From assembly GCF_017309955.1 (NCBI RefSeq), contig NZ_CP021248.1, forward strand, positions 310,001-374,000: 64,000 nt of DNA, written 5' to 3'. Below the pieces are notes generated by a model. The model had not been told where the DNA came from, searched no databases, and worked only from the letters and a program-made list of their open reading frames with translations. This document shows positions 1 through 10,499 of this stretch, one piece after another; position 1 is the stretch's first letter, and every line of letters begins with the position of its first letter. The position numbers and the translations under genes were made by a program. This stretch comes from Novosphingobium sp. KA1 (GTDB lineage Bacteria > Pseudomonadota > Alphaproteobacteria > Sphingomonadales > Sphingomonadaceae).

Positions 1-75
1 GGGTCACACTCGCCGTATCGCCTATCGCGATCTCGCCATAGGTTCGGTTCTCGATCGTGTCGGTATCGTCCAAGG

Positions 76-1827
76 CTACTTCTCCAGAACATAGCTGCCC
101 GGCGCGTCGCCGAGCGTCGGATAACCCTTGTCCGCTGCGCCCATGGATGGCGGGGGTACGGATGCGCCGGAACGTGTGCCGAGCCATTCGCCCCACGCCG
201 TCCACCACGACCCCTCCTGTCGGGGTGCGCGCTCCCGCCATGCCGTCGGGTCGAGCGGTGGACCGTCCATCTCGCGCGTCAGCACCTGAAAGTGCCGGTT
301 CTTGCGGCCGGGCTCGGATACGATACCGGCATTGTGGCCGCCGCTCGTCAGGACGAAGGTTGTTTCCGCGCCGGTGAGCATGTGGATCTTATGCACCGAC
401 TTCCATGGCGCCACGTGATCGCGTTCTGTGCCGACAACGAAGAGCGGTGCACGGATCGCCGCCAGCGCGATCGTGCGGCCATCGACTTCATACTTGCCCT
501 CGGCCAAGTCGTCATTGAGGAACAGGCGGCTGAGATATTCGCTGTGCATGGCGTAAGGCATCCGGGTGCCATCCGCATTCCACGCCATCAGGTCGATCAT
601 CGGCTCACGCTCGCCCAGCAGATATGTCTGAAGGACGTGTGACCAGAGAAGGTCGTTGGAACGCAGCAGCTGAAACGCGCCGCCCATCTGGCTGCTGTCG
701 AGGAAGCCGTGGCTCCACATCATGTTTTCCAGGATGTTGAGTTGCGCCTCGTCGATGAAGAGCCCGAGTTCGCCCGGCTCGCTGAATTCGGTCTGCGCGG
801 CGAGGAGTGTCATGCTTGCCAGGCGGGTGTCGCCATCGCGGGCCATTGCCGCCGCGGTGATCGACAGGAGCGTGCCGCCAAGGCAATAACCGGCAGCATG
901 GACCTTTGCGCTGCCGGTGATCGCCGTGATCGCATCCAGCGCGGCGATCGGCCCGAGGCGGCGATAATCATCAAGGTCGAGGTCGCGATCCTGCGTGCCG
1001 GGATTGTGCCACGAGATCATGAAGACAGTGTAGCCTTGCCCCGTCAGCCATCGAACCAGCGAGTTTCCGGGCGACAGATCCAGGATGTAGTATTTCATGA
1101 TCCAGGCGGGCACGATCAAAACCGGCTCTGGCCGGACCGTCTCTGTGGTCGGTTCATACTGGATGAGTTCCATGAGCCGGTTGCGGAAGACGACCTTGCC
1201 CCTTGCCGTGGCGACATTCTCGCCGACGACAAAATCCTCCGTGCCGACCGGGCGCTCTCCGCGCGCCGTGCGTTGCACATCCTCAAAGAAATGACGCATG
1301 CCGTCGGCCAGGCACTGGCCGCCGGTTTCCACTATTCTTTGTTGTACCACCGGGTTCGTGGCGATGAAGTTTGTCGGCGCAAACATGTCGAGCATCTGGC
1401 GTGCCGTGAACTCCATAATGTCTTCATGATGCCTGCTGACCCCGCCGATCCCGGTGGTCGCGGCGTGCCACCATTGCTGATTGAGAAGGAAGGACTGGGC
1501 GAGCAGATTGAACGGTGGCTGTTTCCAGGCGGCATCCGCAAATCGCCGATCCTGCGGCAGCGGTTCGATGGCCGGAGCGGCATCGGGATCCTTGGCGCTG
1601 CGCGCGACGAAATCCAGCATGCGAAGATATTTGCGGGACAGTTTCGCGCCGAGTTGAAGCTGCTTCCCCGGAGAACGGGCAAGATGCATCGCCCAGTCAG
1701 AGGCGGCGAGCGCAAGTGTCGAGGGTGAAAGGCCGAAAGTCGCCTGAGCGACGGCCGACGCGGCGGCTCTGTCCAGCACATCGCAAATACTGTCCAGCGG
1801 ATCGGGGCGCTCTTGCTCAGCGGGCAT
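76..1827 (-). CDS. phaC: Class I poly(3-hydroxyalkanoate) synthase
   Basis: Polymerises 3-hydroxyacyl-CoA into PHA at the granule surface. The protein is about 583 aa, the usual class I length, with an N-terminal PhaC domain and an alpha/beta-hydrolase core. The lipase-like box GYCLGG carries the catalytic Cys near residue 315; the Asp (ERDHVAPW) and His (GGHNAG) of the triad are visible downstream. The start at 1827 (MPAEQE) is preferred; an in-frame ATG lies at 1842. It overlaps the end of the upstream TetR gene by about 10 nt, so the two are probably co-transcribed. PhaB and a phasin-like protein are encoded divergently, giving a complete small PHB locus. Confidence 0.93.
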   Translation of the reverse strand: MPAEQERPDPLDSICDVLDRAAASAVAQATFGLSPSTLALAASDWAMHLARSPGKQLQLGAKLSRKYLRMLDFVARSAKDPDAAPAIEPLPQDRRFADAAWKQPPFNLLAQSFLLNQQWWHAATTGIGGVSRHHEDIMEFTARQMLDMFAPTNFIATNPVVQQRIVETGGQCLADGMRHFFEDVQRTARGERPVGTEDFVVGENVATARGKVVFRNRLMELIQYEPTTETVRPEPVLIVPAWIMKYYILDLSPGNSLVRWLTGQGYTVFMISWHNPGTQDRDLDLDDYRRLGPIAALDAITAITGSAKVHAAGYCLGGTLLSITAAAMARDGDTRLASMTLLAAQTEFSEPGELGLFIDEAQLNILENMMWSHGFLDSSQMGGAFQLLRSNDLLWSHVLQTYLLGEREPMIDLMAWNADGTRMPYAMHSEYLSRLFLNDDLAEGKYEVDGRTIALAAIRAPLFVVGTERDHVAPWKSVHKIHMLTGAETTFVLTSGGHNAGIVSEPGRKNRHFQVLTREMDGPPLDPTAWRERAPRQEGSWWTAWGEWLGTRSGASVPPPSMGAADKGYPTLGDAPGSYVLEK

Positions 1828-2569
1828 GTGGCACCTCCCCATAGATCATCGTCCGTTGCTGCCGTGCGCCAAGAAGTGTTGCGGGATCATCTTCGGATGA
1901 GGCGCGAAGGGCAGGCACACCGCTGGCGAGCAGATCCAGCGTAGCGTCAATGAACGCCGTCTTTTCCTCGGCTGTGTTCGACAGGCCGCCCTGCCGCAGG
2001 ATGCGTCGCTGGGGGATCGTTACAAGCGCGTCAAACAGGAAGCCGGCAACGAAGTCGATTTGCTCCGGCGTCGCTTCCGACACCCCAGGGTCGCTCCGTA
2101 AAATGTTTTGAAACGCGCTGACCCAGTGGTCGATTACGCGCTGATATGTCCCGTCTTCCAGATCGGGTTCCAGGCGACGCAGTTCCTCCCTGAGCCCCAT
2201 GAATGCCAGCGCTCTTGGTGTGGTGGTCGCCTCGACAAGAATGTTGGCAAGGAAGGCCATCTTTCTTCGAACATTCCCTTGCGGCAGTGGCGTGTCCACA
2301 AGAGCCGCAAAATAGCCTCTTTCCTGTTCGCGAATGGCCAAGAGCAAGCCGCGCTTCGACCCGAAGCGCTGATAGAGCGTACGTTTGCTGACCTGCGCCG
2401 CCGCAGCCACGGCATCCATGCTCGTTGCTTCGTAGCCGCGCAGGAAAAACTGCTGGGTCGCGACCTCCAGAATATGGGTGCCCAGCAATGTGGTGATGGA
2501 GCCGGGCGGCCGGCCAATTCTCGAGTGCGGTGCGGGTATCTGGGGCTGTCCCGGTATGGCTTTGCCCAT
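1817..2569 (-). CDS. TetR/AcrR family transcriptional regulator of the PHA locus
   Basis: A 250-aa TetR-type repressor. The N-terminal helix-turn-helix lies around residues 45-80 (TSMDAVAAAAQVSKRTLYQRF), followed by a helical ligand-binding domain. The Met at 2569 (MGKAIPG) is chosen over an upstream one at 2635, which would lie inside the intergenic operator-like region. Its position between phaC (overlapping downstream) and divergent phaB argues that it controls PHA synthesis, possibly also the efflux operon that follows phaB. The ligand cannot be told from sequence. Confidence 0.85.
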   Translation of the reverse strand: MGKAIPGQPQIPAPHSRIGRPPGSITTLLGTHILEVATQQFFLRGYEATSMDAVAAAAQVSKRTLYQRFGSKRGLLLAIREQERGYFAALVDTPLPQGNVRRKMAFLANILVEATTTPRALAFMGLREELRRLEPDLEDGTYQRVIDHWVSAFQNILRSDPGVSEATPEQIDFVAGFLFDALVTIPQRRILRQGGLSNTAEEKTAFIDATLDLLASGVPALRASSEDDPATLLGARQQRTMIYGEVPHAR

Positions 2570-2624
2570 TTCTTTTTCCTCGGTGCGCGAATGCAGAATC
2601 ATAGGCTGGAATATGACCTGAAGC

Positions 2625-2650
2625 GATATATACACTTATACGTATACATA
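2625..2650. promoter_or_regulatory. Probable operator between tetR and phaB
   Basis: The short divergent intergenic region holds an AT-rich palindrome centred on TATACGTATA (2637-2646), in otherwise GC-rich DNA and inside a longer TATATACACT...ATACATA context. TetR-type repressors often bind such palindromes between divergent genes. Binding is inferred. Confidence 0.45.
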
Positions 2651-2718
2651 CTGATTCCTGCGTGCCGATGGAAAGAGTGAAAGGCGATCATCCGAGCGAC
2701 AAAGGAGCTGAGTTCTCG

Positions 2719-3447
2719 ATGACTGGAATCGCGATCGTAACAGGCGGGACACGCGGCATAGGTGCCGCGGTCACGAAGGCCTTGAAAAAAGAAGGATATC
2801 AGGTCGCAGCCATCTATCACGGCAACGATGTGGCGGCTGAGCGCTTTGCTCGGGAAAATGCTGTGCCGATATTCAAATGGGATGTTTCGGACGAGGCGGC
2901 CTGCCTCGAGGGCACTGCGCGGGTTGAACAGGAACTCGGCCCTGTTTCCGTTCTTGTGAATAATGCAGGAATCACACGCGACGTGATGTTTCACAAGATG
3001 AAGTGGGAGGATTGGCGGGCCGTACTGTCCACCAATCTCGATTCCATGTTTGCGATGACGCGGCCTGTGATCGAGGGCATGCGCGAGCGGCGTTCCGGCC
3101 GCGTCATCAATATTTCGTCGATCAATGGCCAAAAGGGGCAGGTCGGGCAGGTCAACTACTCTTCCGCGAAGGCTGGCGTGATCGGCTTCACCAAGGCGCT
3201 GGCGCAGGAAAACGCCGCACGCGGCATCACGGTCAACGCAGTGTGCCCCGGTTATATCGACACTGATATGGTCGCTATGGTTCCGGATGAGGTCAAAGCG
3301 AAGATCGTGTCCACGATTCCGGTGGGTCGCCTTGGGGCGCCCGATGAAATCGCCTCTGCTGTGACCTGGTTGGTTTCTCCAATGGCCAGTTTTTGCACCG
3401 GATCGGTCCTTACCGTGAACGGTGGGCAATATATTGCCAATGGGTGA
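2719..3447 (+). CDS. phaB: Acetoacetyl-CoA reductase (3-oxoacyl reductase, SDR family)
   Basis: NADPH-dependent short-chain dehydrogenase that reduces acetoacetyl-CoA to (R)-3-hydroxybutyryl-CoA, the monomer for PhaC. The 242-aa protein shows the Rossmann motif TGGTRGIG near the N-terminus, NNAG, the catalytic Ser in NISSING and YSSAK (Tyr/Lys). The sequence KGQVGQVNYSSAKAG is typical of PhaB. The start at 2719 is supported by AAAGGAG at 2701-2707. It is divergent from the tetR-phaC pair across a palindromic operator. Confidence 0.92.
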   Translation: MTGIAIVTGGTRGIGAAVTKALKKEGYQVAAIYHGNDVAAERFARENAVPIFKWDVSDEAACLEGTARVEQELGPVSVLVNNAGITRDVMFHKMKWEDWRAVLSTNLDSMFAMTRPVIEGMRERRSGRVINISSINGQKGQVGQVNYSSAKAGVIGFTKALAQENAARGITVNAVCPGYIDTDMVAMVPDEVKAKIVSTIPVGRLGAPDEIASAVTWLVSPMASFCTGSVLTVNGGQYIANG

Positions 3448-3529
3448 TGCTGCGCTTTCACCTACCTTACGGGGGCATCAATCCCCGCGTCTCCACGTAA
3501 CCTTGAACTGACCTGAAAGGATTTTTCAG

Positions 3530-3943
3530 ATGAGCTATCCCTTCGATCAATGGACGACTGTTGCCGGTGCGAACCGGGACCTGCTTTTGAAATATGCCGA
3601 GATCATGCGGCATGCGGGCGAACGCCAGGCGAGCATCGCGACGCATACGCTTGCGATCCTGTCGCCCAAGAACGGCGAACAGGCGCAACCTGTGCATGCG
3701 CCGAACTTCTCCGGATTCTCGGAGATATGGCAGGAAATCGAACAAAACCGGCAAGCGACCATGGAAGAAACCAGGGCAGCCTTCAAAGCGTGGCAGGCGG
3801 ACGTCGGCCATTGCTTTGAGGCCGACGCCGGCCGTCAACAGCTCGCTGCAGCCTTTGAGACATGGACATCATCCTTGTCGAAGTTGTGGCCCGGTGCTGC
3901 CGCAGGCGAGAAAGGCAAAGCCGAGAAAAAGCCGGCGTCCTGA
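3530..3943 (+). CDS. Phasin-like small protein
   Basis: A 137-aa, mainly helical, hydrophilic protein with an Ala/Lys-rich C-terminus (AGEKGKAEKKPA). Size, composition and position 80 nt after phaB fit a phasin, a protein that coats PHA granules. No single motif settles this, so the call rests mostly on context. AAGGA precedes the ATG. Confidence 0.55.
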   Translation: MSYPFDQWTTVAGANRDLLLKYAEIMRHAGERQASIATHTLAILSPKNGEQAQPVHAPNFSGFSEIWQEIEQNRQATMEETRAAFKAWQADVGHCFEADAGRQQLAAAFETWTSSLSKLWPGAAAGEKGKAEKKPAS

Positions 3944-4000
3944 TGATTGCTTGAGTCAGAGTCATGGACCTCTCCTTCCATATTTCATGAGGGCTAGGAG

Positions 4001-5542
4001 GTGCGTGTGCAGGCTGGCTGGAACTTGATCGTGGCGTCAGAAAGGGACGATGTGCGGCACAAATTTGGTTTTGGAACAGGGGAGGCCCGAAGAGGGTGGC
4101 AAGCGTCACGGGCCGCCTGCGCGCTTGCTGTTTTCGGCTTTCTTTCGGGATGTTCATTCGCGCCGGACCATGTGCGACCGGCCCAGCCGGTCCCTGCTGT
4201 CTATAATGCGGAGACCGTACCCGGCAGGGCGATCGCATATTTGGGCTGGCGTGATTTTTTTCGCCATGCCGAGCTCCAGCATCTGATCGAGGAAGCGCTT
4301 GCGAACAATCGTGATGTCCGCATTGCGGCTACGCGGGTGGCGGAGGCACGCGCGGCCTGGCGTATCGAGGGGGCGTCCCTGTATCCTCAACTCGATGCTG
4401 TGGGAACGGGCACGCGGGGACGTACGCTGTTCAACCTGCCGACGGTCGGGGCCACACCGGTCGATGTGAAACAGATCAGCGCGCAGTTGAGCGCCAGCTG
4501 GGAAATCGACTTTTGGGGGCGTCTGCGGAATCTGCGCGATGCCGCGCGGTGGCAATATCTTGCCACGGAAGAAGCCCGCAGGGGTGTTGCTACCAGTCTG
4601 ATCGCGCAGGTGGCCAATGGCTATCTGCTCGAGCGCGAATATGAGGAACGTGTCGCGCTCGCAAAGGATTCCATCGGAACACGCGAAGAGTCCCTGCGCA
4701 TCATGCGCCGACGCTTTGACGTTGGTTCCGGTTCAAAGCTGGACATGATGCAGGCACAGATCCTGCTGGCACAGGCGCAGGCAACGTTGCAGGGGCTGGA
4801 GCAGGATCGCGTCGTCAATCGCAATGCCCTGGCGCTGTTGGTAGGACGGCCGGTGGACATTTCGCCGGGCAGACTTTCCCTTGCGGACGTGCCAGAAAAC
4901 ATGGTCCTGCCGGCCGGGTTGCCTTCGGATCTGCTGACCAATCGTCCGGACATTGTTGCCGCCGAGTATCAATTGCGCGCGGCCAACGCCAATATCGGCG
5001 CTGCCCGTGCTGCCTTTTTGCCCAACATCAGTCTGACGGGTGCCTATGGCACCATGAGCGACGAACTGGACGGACTGTTTTCAGCCGGAAGCAAGGCGTG
5101 GACCTTTGCACCGACCATAGCCCTGCCGCTCTTCAATGCCGGTCGACTGAAGGGCAATCTGGACGTGGCGAAGGCGCGGGAAGAACGCGCCGTCGCCGAG
5201 TATGAGCGTACGGTGCAGGCTGCGTTTCGTGACGTTTCCGACGCGCTGGTGCAGCGTCGGCAGTTGCAGCTTCAGATCGGTACGACACGCACGATGCTCG
5301 ATGCGCAACGCGAACGCGCGCGGCTCGCGCTGCTCCGCTTTGACAATGGGCGATCGGCCTATCTGGAGGTTCTGGACGCGCAGCGCGATCTGTTCGACGC
5401 GGAACAGGCGCTCGTCCGGCTTCGGCGCGCCGAACTGGCGAGTATCGTCGCGCTCTATTCAGCGCTGGGCGGCGGTTTTGTCGCTGACCAGACTTTTGAC
5501 AACGGCCCTCAGGGCAACACTGATGGGGGATCCAATCCATGA
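4001..5542 (+). CDS. Efflux outer-membrane lipoprotein (NodT/OprM family)
   Basis: TolC-type outer-membrane channel of a tripartite exporter, about 513 aa. A lipobox (LSGCSF) near residue 51 follows a hydrophobic stretch, so the mature protein is probably lipidated at that Cys. Two OEP repeats follow, with typical signatures (DFWGRLRN, LPSDLLTNRPDIVAAEYQLRAANANIGAARAAF-type). The GTG start at 4001 has AGGAG immediately upstream; a later GTG at 4049 would give a more usual signal-peptide length. Its end overlaps the next gene (ATGA), so it opens an efflux operon. Confidence 0.88.
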   Translation: MRVQAGWNLIVASERDDVRHKFGFGTGEARRGWQASRAACALAVFGFLSGCSFAPDHVRPAQPVPAVYNAETVPGRAIAYLGWRDFFRHAELQHLIEEALANNRDVRIAATRVAEARAAWRIEGASLYPQLDAVGTGTRGRTLFNLPTVGATPVDVKQISAQLSASWEIDFWGRLRNLRDAARWQYLATEEARRGVATSLIAQVANGYLLEREYEERVALAKDSIGTREESLRIMRRRFDVGSGSKLDMMQAQILLAQAQATLQGLEQDRVVNRNALALLVGRPVDISPGRLSLADVPENMVLPAGLPSDLLTNRPDIVAAEYQLRAANANIGAARAAFLPNISLTGAYGTMSDELDGLFSAGSKAWTFAPTIALPLFNAGRLKGNLDVAKAREERAVAEYERTVQAAFRDVSDALVQRRQLQLQIGTTRTMLDAQRERARLALLRFDNGRSAYLEVLDAQRDLFDAEQALVRLRRAELASIVALYSALGGGFVADQTFDNGPQGNTDGGSNP

Positions 5543-6615
5543 CGCAGCCGACGAAGAAGACCTGGCTTATCAGGGGAGGGATCGTGGCAGCCGTGGCCGC
5601 AATAGGGCTTCTGCTCTGGTCGCTGCTGAAGCCGTCGGCGCTGCCGGAAGGCATCGTCGGCGGGAACGGGCGGATCGAGGCGCTGGAGATCGACATTGCC
5701 GCCAAAAGCCCGGGCCGCATTCGCGATATCGTCAAGGACGAGGGCGAACTGGTCAATGCGGGCGACGTGGTGGCGCATATGGATGTCGAGACGCTGAATG
5801 CGCAGTTGTCCGAAGCGCAGGCGCAACTGGCGCAGGCCCTGAACAATGTCCAGATCGCCGAAACGCAGGTCGGCCAGCGGCAAAGCGAGCATGCAGCCGC
5901 GGTGGCGACAGTCCGCCAGCGGGAAGCAGAGCTCAATGCCGCGCGTAAGCGCCTTGCCCGGTCCGAAACGCTGGCGCGTGAGGGCGCAACGCCGGCGCAG
6001 GAGCGCGACGACAATCAGGCGGCCGTCGAAGGGGCGGCGGCAACCGTCGAGGCGGCCAAAGCGCAACTGGCATCGACGCAGGCCGGAATCGCTGCGTCGC
6101 GCAGTCAGGTGATCGGCGCGCGCTCCAACGTCGATGCGGCGCGCGCGACGATCGTGCGGATAAAGGCAGACATCAACGATGCCGATCTGCGCGCGCCGCG
6201 CGGTGGCCGGATCCAGTATCGCGTGGCGCAGCCGGGCGAGGTTGTGGCCGGCGGCGGACGCGTGATGAACCTGGTCGACCTGTCGGATGTGTATATGACC
6301 TTCTTCCTGCCGGAAACGACCGCCGGGCGTGTCGGCATCGGTAGCGAGGTTCGTCTCGTGCTCGATGCCGCTCCACAATATGTCATTCCGGCGAAGATCA
6401 GTTTCGTCGCCGACGTTGCGCAGTTCACGCCCAAGTCGGTGGAAACGGAGAGCGAGCGCCAGAAGCTGATGTTCCGGGTGCGCGCAAAAATCGATCCCGC
6501 GCTTCTGCGCCGTCACATCGCGCAGGTGAAGACCGGGTTGCCAGGCATGGCCTATGTCCGTGTCGATCCCAACACGCCCTGGCCAGCCAGTCTTTCCAAT
6601 CTTGTGAAGGAATAG
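5539..6615 (+). CDS. HlyD-family membrane fusion protein
   Basis: Periplasmic adaptor of the exporter, 358 aa. It has one N-terminal transmembrane helix (about residues 10-30), a biotinyl-lipoyl-like segment ([20 protein letters not shown]), a long alpha-helical hairpin rich in Ala/Gln/Glu, then the second half-lipoyl segment and beta-barrel. It resembles YhiI/YbhG adaptors that pair with ABC-2 exporters. Start overlaps the preceding stop, indicating translational coupling. Confidence 0.88.
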   Translation: MTQPTKKTWLIRGGIVAAVAAIGLLLWSLLKPSALPEGIVGGNGRIEALEIDIAAKSPGRIRDIVKDEGELVNAGDVVAHMDVETLNAQLSEAQAQLAQALNNVQIAETQVGQRQSEHAAAVATVRQREAELNAARKRLARSETLAREGATPAQERDDNQAAVEGAAATVEAAKAQLASTQAGIAASRSQVIGARSNVDAARATIVRIKADINDADLRAPRGGRIQYRVAQPGEVVAGGGRVMNLVDLSDVYMTFFLPETTAGRVGIGSEVRLVLDAAPQYVIPAKISFVADVAQFTPKSVETESERQKLMFRVRAKIDPALLRRHIAQVKTGLPGMAYVRVDPNTPWPASLSNLVKE

Positions 6616-6619
6616 GCCA

Positions 6620-9361
6620 GTGGCCTTGTCTGCGGAACGCCCGATGGTCGTTCGCCTTGCACAGGTGCGCCTGCGCTATGGCAAGGCGGAAGCGCTGCGC
6701 GGGATCGACCTGGATATAGAAGCCGGCCGAATGATCGGCGTCATCGGCCCCGATGGTGTGGGCAAGTCCAGCCTGTTCGCGCTGATCGCCGGCGCGCGCG
6801 CAGTGCAGGAGGGGACGGTCGAGGTTCTGGGCGGCAACATTGCCGACAGCGACCATCGGGATGCCGTCTGCCCGCGCATCGCCTATATGCCGCAGGGGCT
6901 GGGCAAGAACCTCTACCCCACGCTGTCGGTAGAAGAGAATCTGCAGTTCTTCGCGCGCCTCTTTGGCCACAGCGCAGAGGAACGCCGGCGACGCATCGAC
7001 GATCTTACCCGGAGCACCGGCCTGTATTCCTTCCTGTCCCGCCCGGCGGGCAAGCTGTCAGGCGGGATGAAGCAGAAACTGGGGCTTTGCTGTGCGCTGA
7101 TCCACGACCCAGACCTGTTGATCCTTGACGAGCCGACCACCGGTGTCGACCCGCTGGCGCGCGCGCAGTTCTGGGACCTGATCGCCCGTATCCGCAAGCA
7201 GCGCCCCGGCATGAGCGTGATCGTGGCGACCGCCTATATGGACGAGGCGCAGCGTTTCGACTGGCTCGTCGCGATGGACGATGGTGCAGTGCTGGCCACC
7301 GGCACACCCGCCGAAATCCTTGAACGTACGGGCTCCGACAATCTTGAGGCGGCGTTTGCTGAGTTGTTGCCCGAGGAAAAGAAGCGCGGGCACAAGCCGG
7401 TGATCATTCCGCCGCTCGACGTTGACGAGAATGACATCGCCATCGAAGCCCAGAATCTGTCGATGCGCTTCGGCGACTTTGTCGCGGTCGATCATGTCAG
7501 CTTCCGCATCCGGCGGGGCGAGATATTCGGCTTCCTTGGCTCCAACGGTTGCGGCAAGTCGACGACGATGAAGATGCTGACGGGCTTGTTGCCAGCCAGC
7601 GACGGGCAGGCCTGGCTGTTCGGCAACGTGGTTGATCCGCGTGACATGGCGACGCGCGGCAGGGTTGGCTATATGAGCCAGGCCTTCTCGCTCTACAGCG
7701 AGCTGTCGGTCCGGCAGAATCTTGAGCTGCATGCCCGGCTGTTCCATGTGGCTGCCGACGAAATACCGGGCCGGGTCGAAGAGATGGCGGCGCGGTTCGG
7801 GCTGGAGCCTGTGATGGACGATCTGCCCGAGCGCTTGCCGCTCGGTATCCGTCAGCGCCTTTCCCTGGCCGTCGCGATGGTTCACAAACCCGAGTTGCTG
7901 ATCCTCGACGAGCCCACCTCCGGCGTCGATCCTGTTGCACGCGATGCGTTCTGGAGGCTGCTCGCCGAACTGTCGCGGCGCGACAAGGTGACGATCTTCA
8001 TTTCCACCCACTTCATGAATGAAGCGGAACGGTGCGATCGCATGTCGATGATGCATGCGGGCAAGGTGCTGGACAGCGACGTTCCGGCGAAGCTTGTGGA
8101 AAAGCGGGGCGCAAAGACACTCGAAGAAGCGTTTATCGGCTATCTGATCGAGGCAACGGGCGAGAGCGAGGTCGAAGCGGAAGAGGTGACGCCGGATCAA
8201 GCCCGGGTCGTCCATGAGCCGCTTCCCGTGAAGCAAAGTTTCAGTCTCCAGCGCATGTTGAGCTATGTCTGGCGTGAGGTGCTCGAACTTCAGCGTGATC
8301 CCGTGCGGGGCACATTGGCGCTGGGCGGCACGGTCATATTGATGCTGGTGATGGGCTTCGGAATAACGCTGGACGTCAACGACCTGCGCTATGCCGTGCT
8401 CGACCGGGATCAGAGCAGTGTGAGCGAGCGCTACCAGCTCGACATTTCCGGATCACCCTATTTCACCCAACGACGTCCGATTACAGACTATGACGACCTC
8501 GATCGGCGGATGAAGAATGGCGAACTGGCGCTGGCCATAGAGATACCACCCAATTTTGGCCGCGATGTGCAACGCGGCCAGGATGTTGCCATCGGTGCAT
8601 GGTTCGATGGCGCGATGCCGCAACGCGCGGAAACGGTGCAGGGGTATATCCAGGGCATGCACCAGCACTGGCTGGCCGACCAGATGCGTATGGCCGGCAT
8701 TTCCGGGACAGCTGGATCCGTATCGGTTGAAAATCGCTTTCGTTACAATCCCAACGTCACCAGCCTGCCTGCGATGGTACCGGTCGTCATTCCGCTATTG
8801 CTGCTGATGCTGCCGGCCATGCTGACGGCTTTGGCGGTGGTGCGAGAGAAAGAGACCGGTTCCATCATCAATCTGTATGTCACGCCAGTGACGCGATCGG
8901 AATTCCTGCTTGGGAAGCAGCTCCCCTATATCGCGCTCGCCATGATCAATTTTGCGGTCATGTTCCTTATGGCGATCTTCCTGTTCAACGTGCCGCCGAC
9001 CGGTAACGTGATGGCGCTTGTCACGGCGGCATTGCTATTCTGCGTGATATCGACGGGCATGGGGCTGTTGGCGTCGGCGGTTACGCAAAGCCAGATCGCA
9101 GCGATGTTCCTTGCCATGATGGGTACGCTGATTCCGACCATTACCTATGGTGGCATGCTTGATCCCGTATCCTCGCTCGAAGGCGGGGCTCGGATCATCG
9201 GCGAAATATATCCCTCGGGTCACATGTTCACGATCAGTCGAGGTATTTTCAACAAGGCGTTGGGTTTCGCCGACTTGCTCGGAGCCTTTTGGCCATTGCT
9301 GATTACCGGGCCTTTGATCATCGGCGTGGCTACTATGCTCCTTGCAAAGCAGGAGCGTTGA
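6620..9361 (+). CDS. ABC transporter: two fused ATPase domains plus ABC-2 permease (RbbA-like)
   Basis: A 913-aa fusion. The first nucleotide-binding domain has Walker [10 protein letters not shown] (about 43-51), signature LSGGMKQ and Walker [14 protein letters not shown]. The second has [10 protein letters not shown], a degenerate signature (LPLGIRQRL) and [13 protein letters not shown]. The C-terminal third is an ABC-2 permease with about six membrane helices. The layout matches RbbA/YhiH proteins encoded between a YhiI-type adaptor and a YhhJ-type permease. The GTG start lies 4 nt after the adaptor gene. Confidence 0.9.
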   Translation: MALSAERPMVVRLAQVRLRYGKAEALRGIDLDIEAGRMIGVIGPDGVGKSSLFALIAGARAVQEGTVEVLGGNIADSDHRDAVCPRIAYMPQGLGKNLYPTLSVEENLQFFARLFGHSAEERRRRIDDLTRSTGLYSFLSRPAGKLSGGMKQKLGLCCALIHDPDLLILDEPTTGVDPLARAQFWDLIARIRKQRPGMSVIVATAYMDEAQRFDWLVAMDDGAVLATGTPAEILERTGSDNLEAAFAELLPEEKKRGHKPVIIPPLDVDENDIAIEAQNLSMRFGDFVAVDHVSFRIRRGEIFGFLGSNGCGKSTTMKMLTGLLPASDGQAWLFGNVVDPRDMATRGRVGYMSQAFSLYSELSVRQNLELHARLFHVAADEIPGRVEEMAARFGLEPVMDDLPERLPLGIRQRLSLAVAMVHKPELLILDEPTSGVDPVARDAFWRLLAELSRRDKVTIFISTHFMNEAERCDRMSMMHAGKVLDSDVPAKLVEKRGAKTLEEAFIGYLIEATGESEVEAEEVTPDQARVVHEPLPVKQSFSLQRMLSYVWREVLELQRDPVRGTLALGGTVILMLVMGFGITLDVNDLRYAVLDRDQSSVSERYQLDISGSPYFTQRRPITDYDDLDRRMKNGELALAIEIPPNFGRDVQRGQDVAIGAWFDGAMPQRAETVQGYIQGMHQHWLADQMRMAGISGTAGSVSVENRFRYNPNVTSLPAMVPVVIPLLLLMLPAMLTALAVVREKETGSIINLYVTPVTRSEFLLGKQLPYIALAMINFAVMFLMAIFLFNVPPTGNVMALVTAALLFCVISTGMGLLASAVTQSQIAAMFLAMMGTLIPTITYGGMLDPVSSLEGGARIIGEIYPSGHMFTISRGIFNKALGFADLLGAFWPLLITGPLIIGVATMLLAKQER

Positions 9362-9363
9362 TC

Positions 9364-10491
9364 ATGCGCCGGAAGTTCGCGAATATCTATCGGCTGGGCG
9401 TCAAGGAGCTGTGGAGCCTGTGGCGGGATCCTACCATGCTGTTCCTTATCATCTTCATGTTCACTTTCGCAGTCTATTCGGCCGCTACAGCCTCTCCCGA
9501 AAGCCTGCACAGGGCATCGATCGCTATCGTGGATGAGGACAGTTCGCCGCTCTCCCAGCGGATCGCTTCGGCCTTTTACCCGCCGCAGTTCGTAAAGCCT
9601 GTCATGATCGCGCCAGCACAGATCGACCCCGGCATGGACGCGGGCGTCTACACTTTCGTGCTGCACATTCCATCGGGCTTCCAGCGCGACGTCCTGGCGG
9701 GGCGATCGGCCGAAATACAGTTGAACACGGACGCCACGCGGATGACGCAGGCCTTTTCCGGCAGCGGTTATATCCAGCAGATCGTGTTGAGCGAGGTTGA
9801 AGAATTCAGGACGCGGTATCGCGGAGAAAGTTCTTTGCCGGTACGTCTGGAACTGCGTGCCCGCTTCAATCCCACGCTGGATAAAAGCTGGTTCGGCGCG
9901 CTGTCCCAGATCATCAACCACATTGCGATGCTGTCGATCATCCTGACGGGTGCAGCACTGATCCGCGAACGGGAGCATGGCACGATCGAGCATTTGCTGG
10001 TCATGCCCGTGACGCCGTTTGAGATCATGCTCAGCAAGGTATGGTCGATGGGGCTGGTTGTGTTGCTGGCCGCTTTCATATCACTTCAACTGGTCGTCAG
10101 GGGCGCACTGGGCGTGCCGGTGGCCGGCTCTCAGCTGCTCTTCTTTGCGAGCGCTGCGCTGGTTCTGTTCGCGACGACATCACTCGGCATATTCATGGCG
10201 ACGATCGCCCGGAACATGCCGCAATTCGGCATGCTGTCGGTTCTGGTACTGTTGCCGCTCCAGATGCTCTCGGGCGGTACGACCCCGCGCGAGAGCATGC
10301 CCGAATTCGTTCAGAACGTCATGCTCGTCGCGCCGACGACGCACTTCGTGCAACTGGGGCAGGCCATCCTGTTCCGTGGCGCAGGCATCGATGTCGTATG
10401 GCCGCAAATGCTGGCGGTCACCGCGATCGGCACCGTATTTTTCGTTATCGCGTTGAGGCGTTTCCGCAAGACCATCGCATCGATGGCCTGA
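9364..10491 (+). CDS. ABC-2 type permease (YhhJ-like)
   Basis: A 375-aa membrane protein with one N-terminal helix, a large periplasmic region and about five C-terminal helices. It contains EREHGTIEHLLVMPVTPFEIMLSKVWSMG, typical of ABC-2 exporters. It follows the ATPase-permease fusion by 2 nt and completes the four-gene export operon. Substrate unknown. Confidence 0.88.
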   Translation: MRRKFANIYRLGVKELWSLWRDPTMLFLIIFMFTFAVYSAATASPESLHRASIAIVDEDSSPLSQRIASAFYPPQFVKPVMIAPAQIDPGMDAGVYTFVLHIPSGFQRDVLAGRSAEIQLNTDATRMTQAFSGSGYIQQIVLSEVEEFRTRYRGESSLPVRLELRARFNPTLDKSWFGALSQIINHIAMLSIILTGAALIREREHGTIEHLLVMPVTPFEIMLSKVWSMGLVVLLAAFISLQLVVRGALGVPVAGSQLLFFASAALVLFATTSLGIFMATIARNMPQFGMLSVLVLLPLQMLSGGTTPRESMPEFVQNVMLVAPTTHFVQLGQAILFRGAGIDVVWPQMLAVTAIGTVFFVIALRRFRKTIASMA

Positions 10492-10499
10492 AGCAGCAG

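Noticed and set aside
2599..3429. A 276-aa minus-strand frame over phaB
   Set aside because: Shadow of a clear acetoacetyl-CoA reductase with all SDR motifs on the plus strand.
7058..8236. A 392-aa minus-strand frame over the ABC ATPase
   Set aside because: His/Arg-rich antisense of two clear Walker-motif domains.
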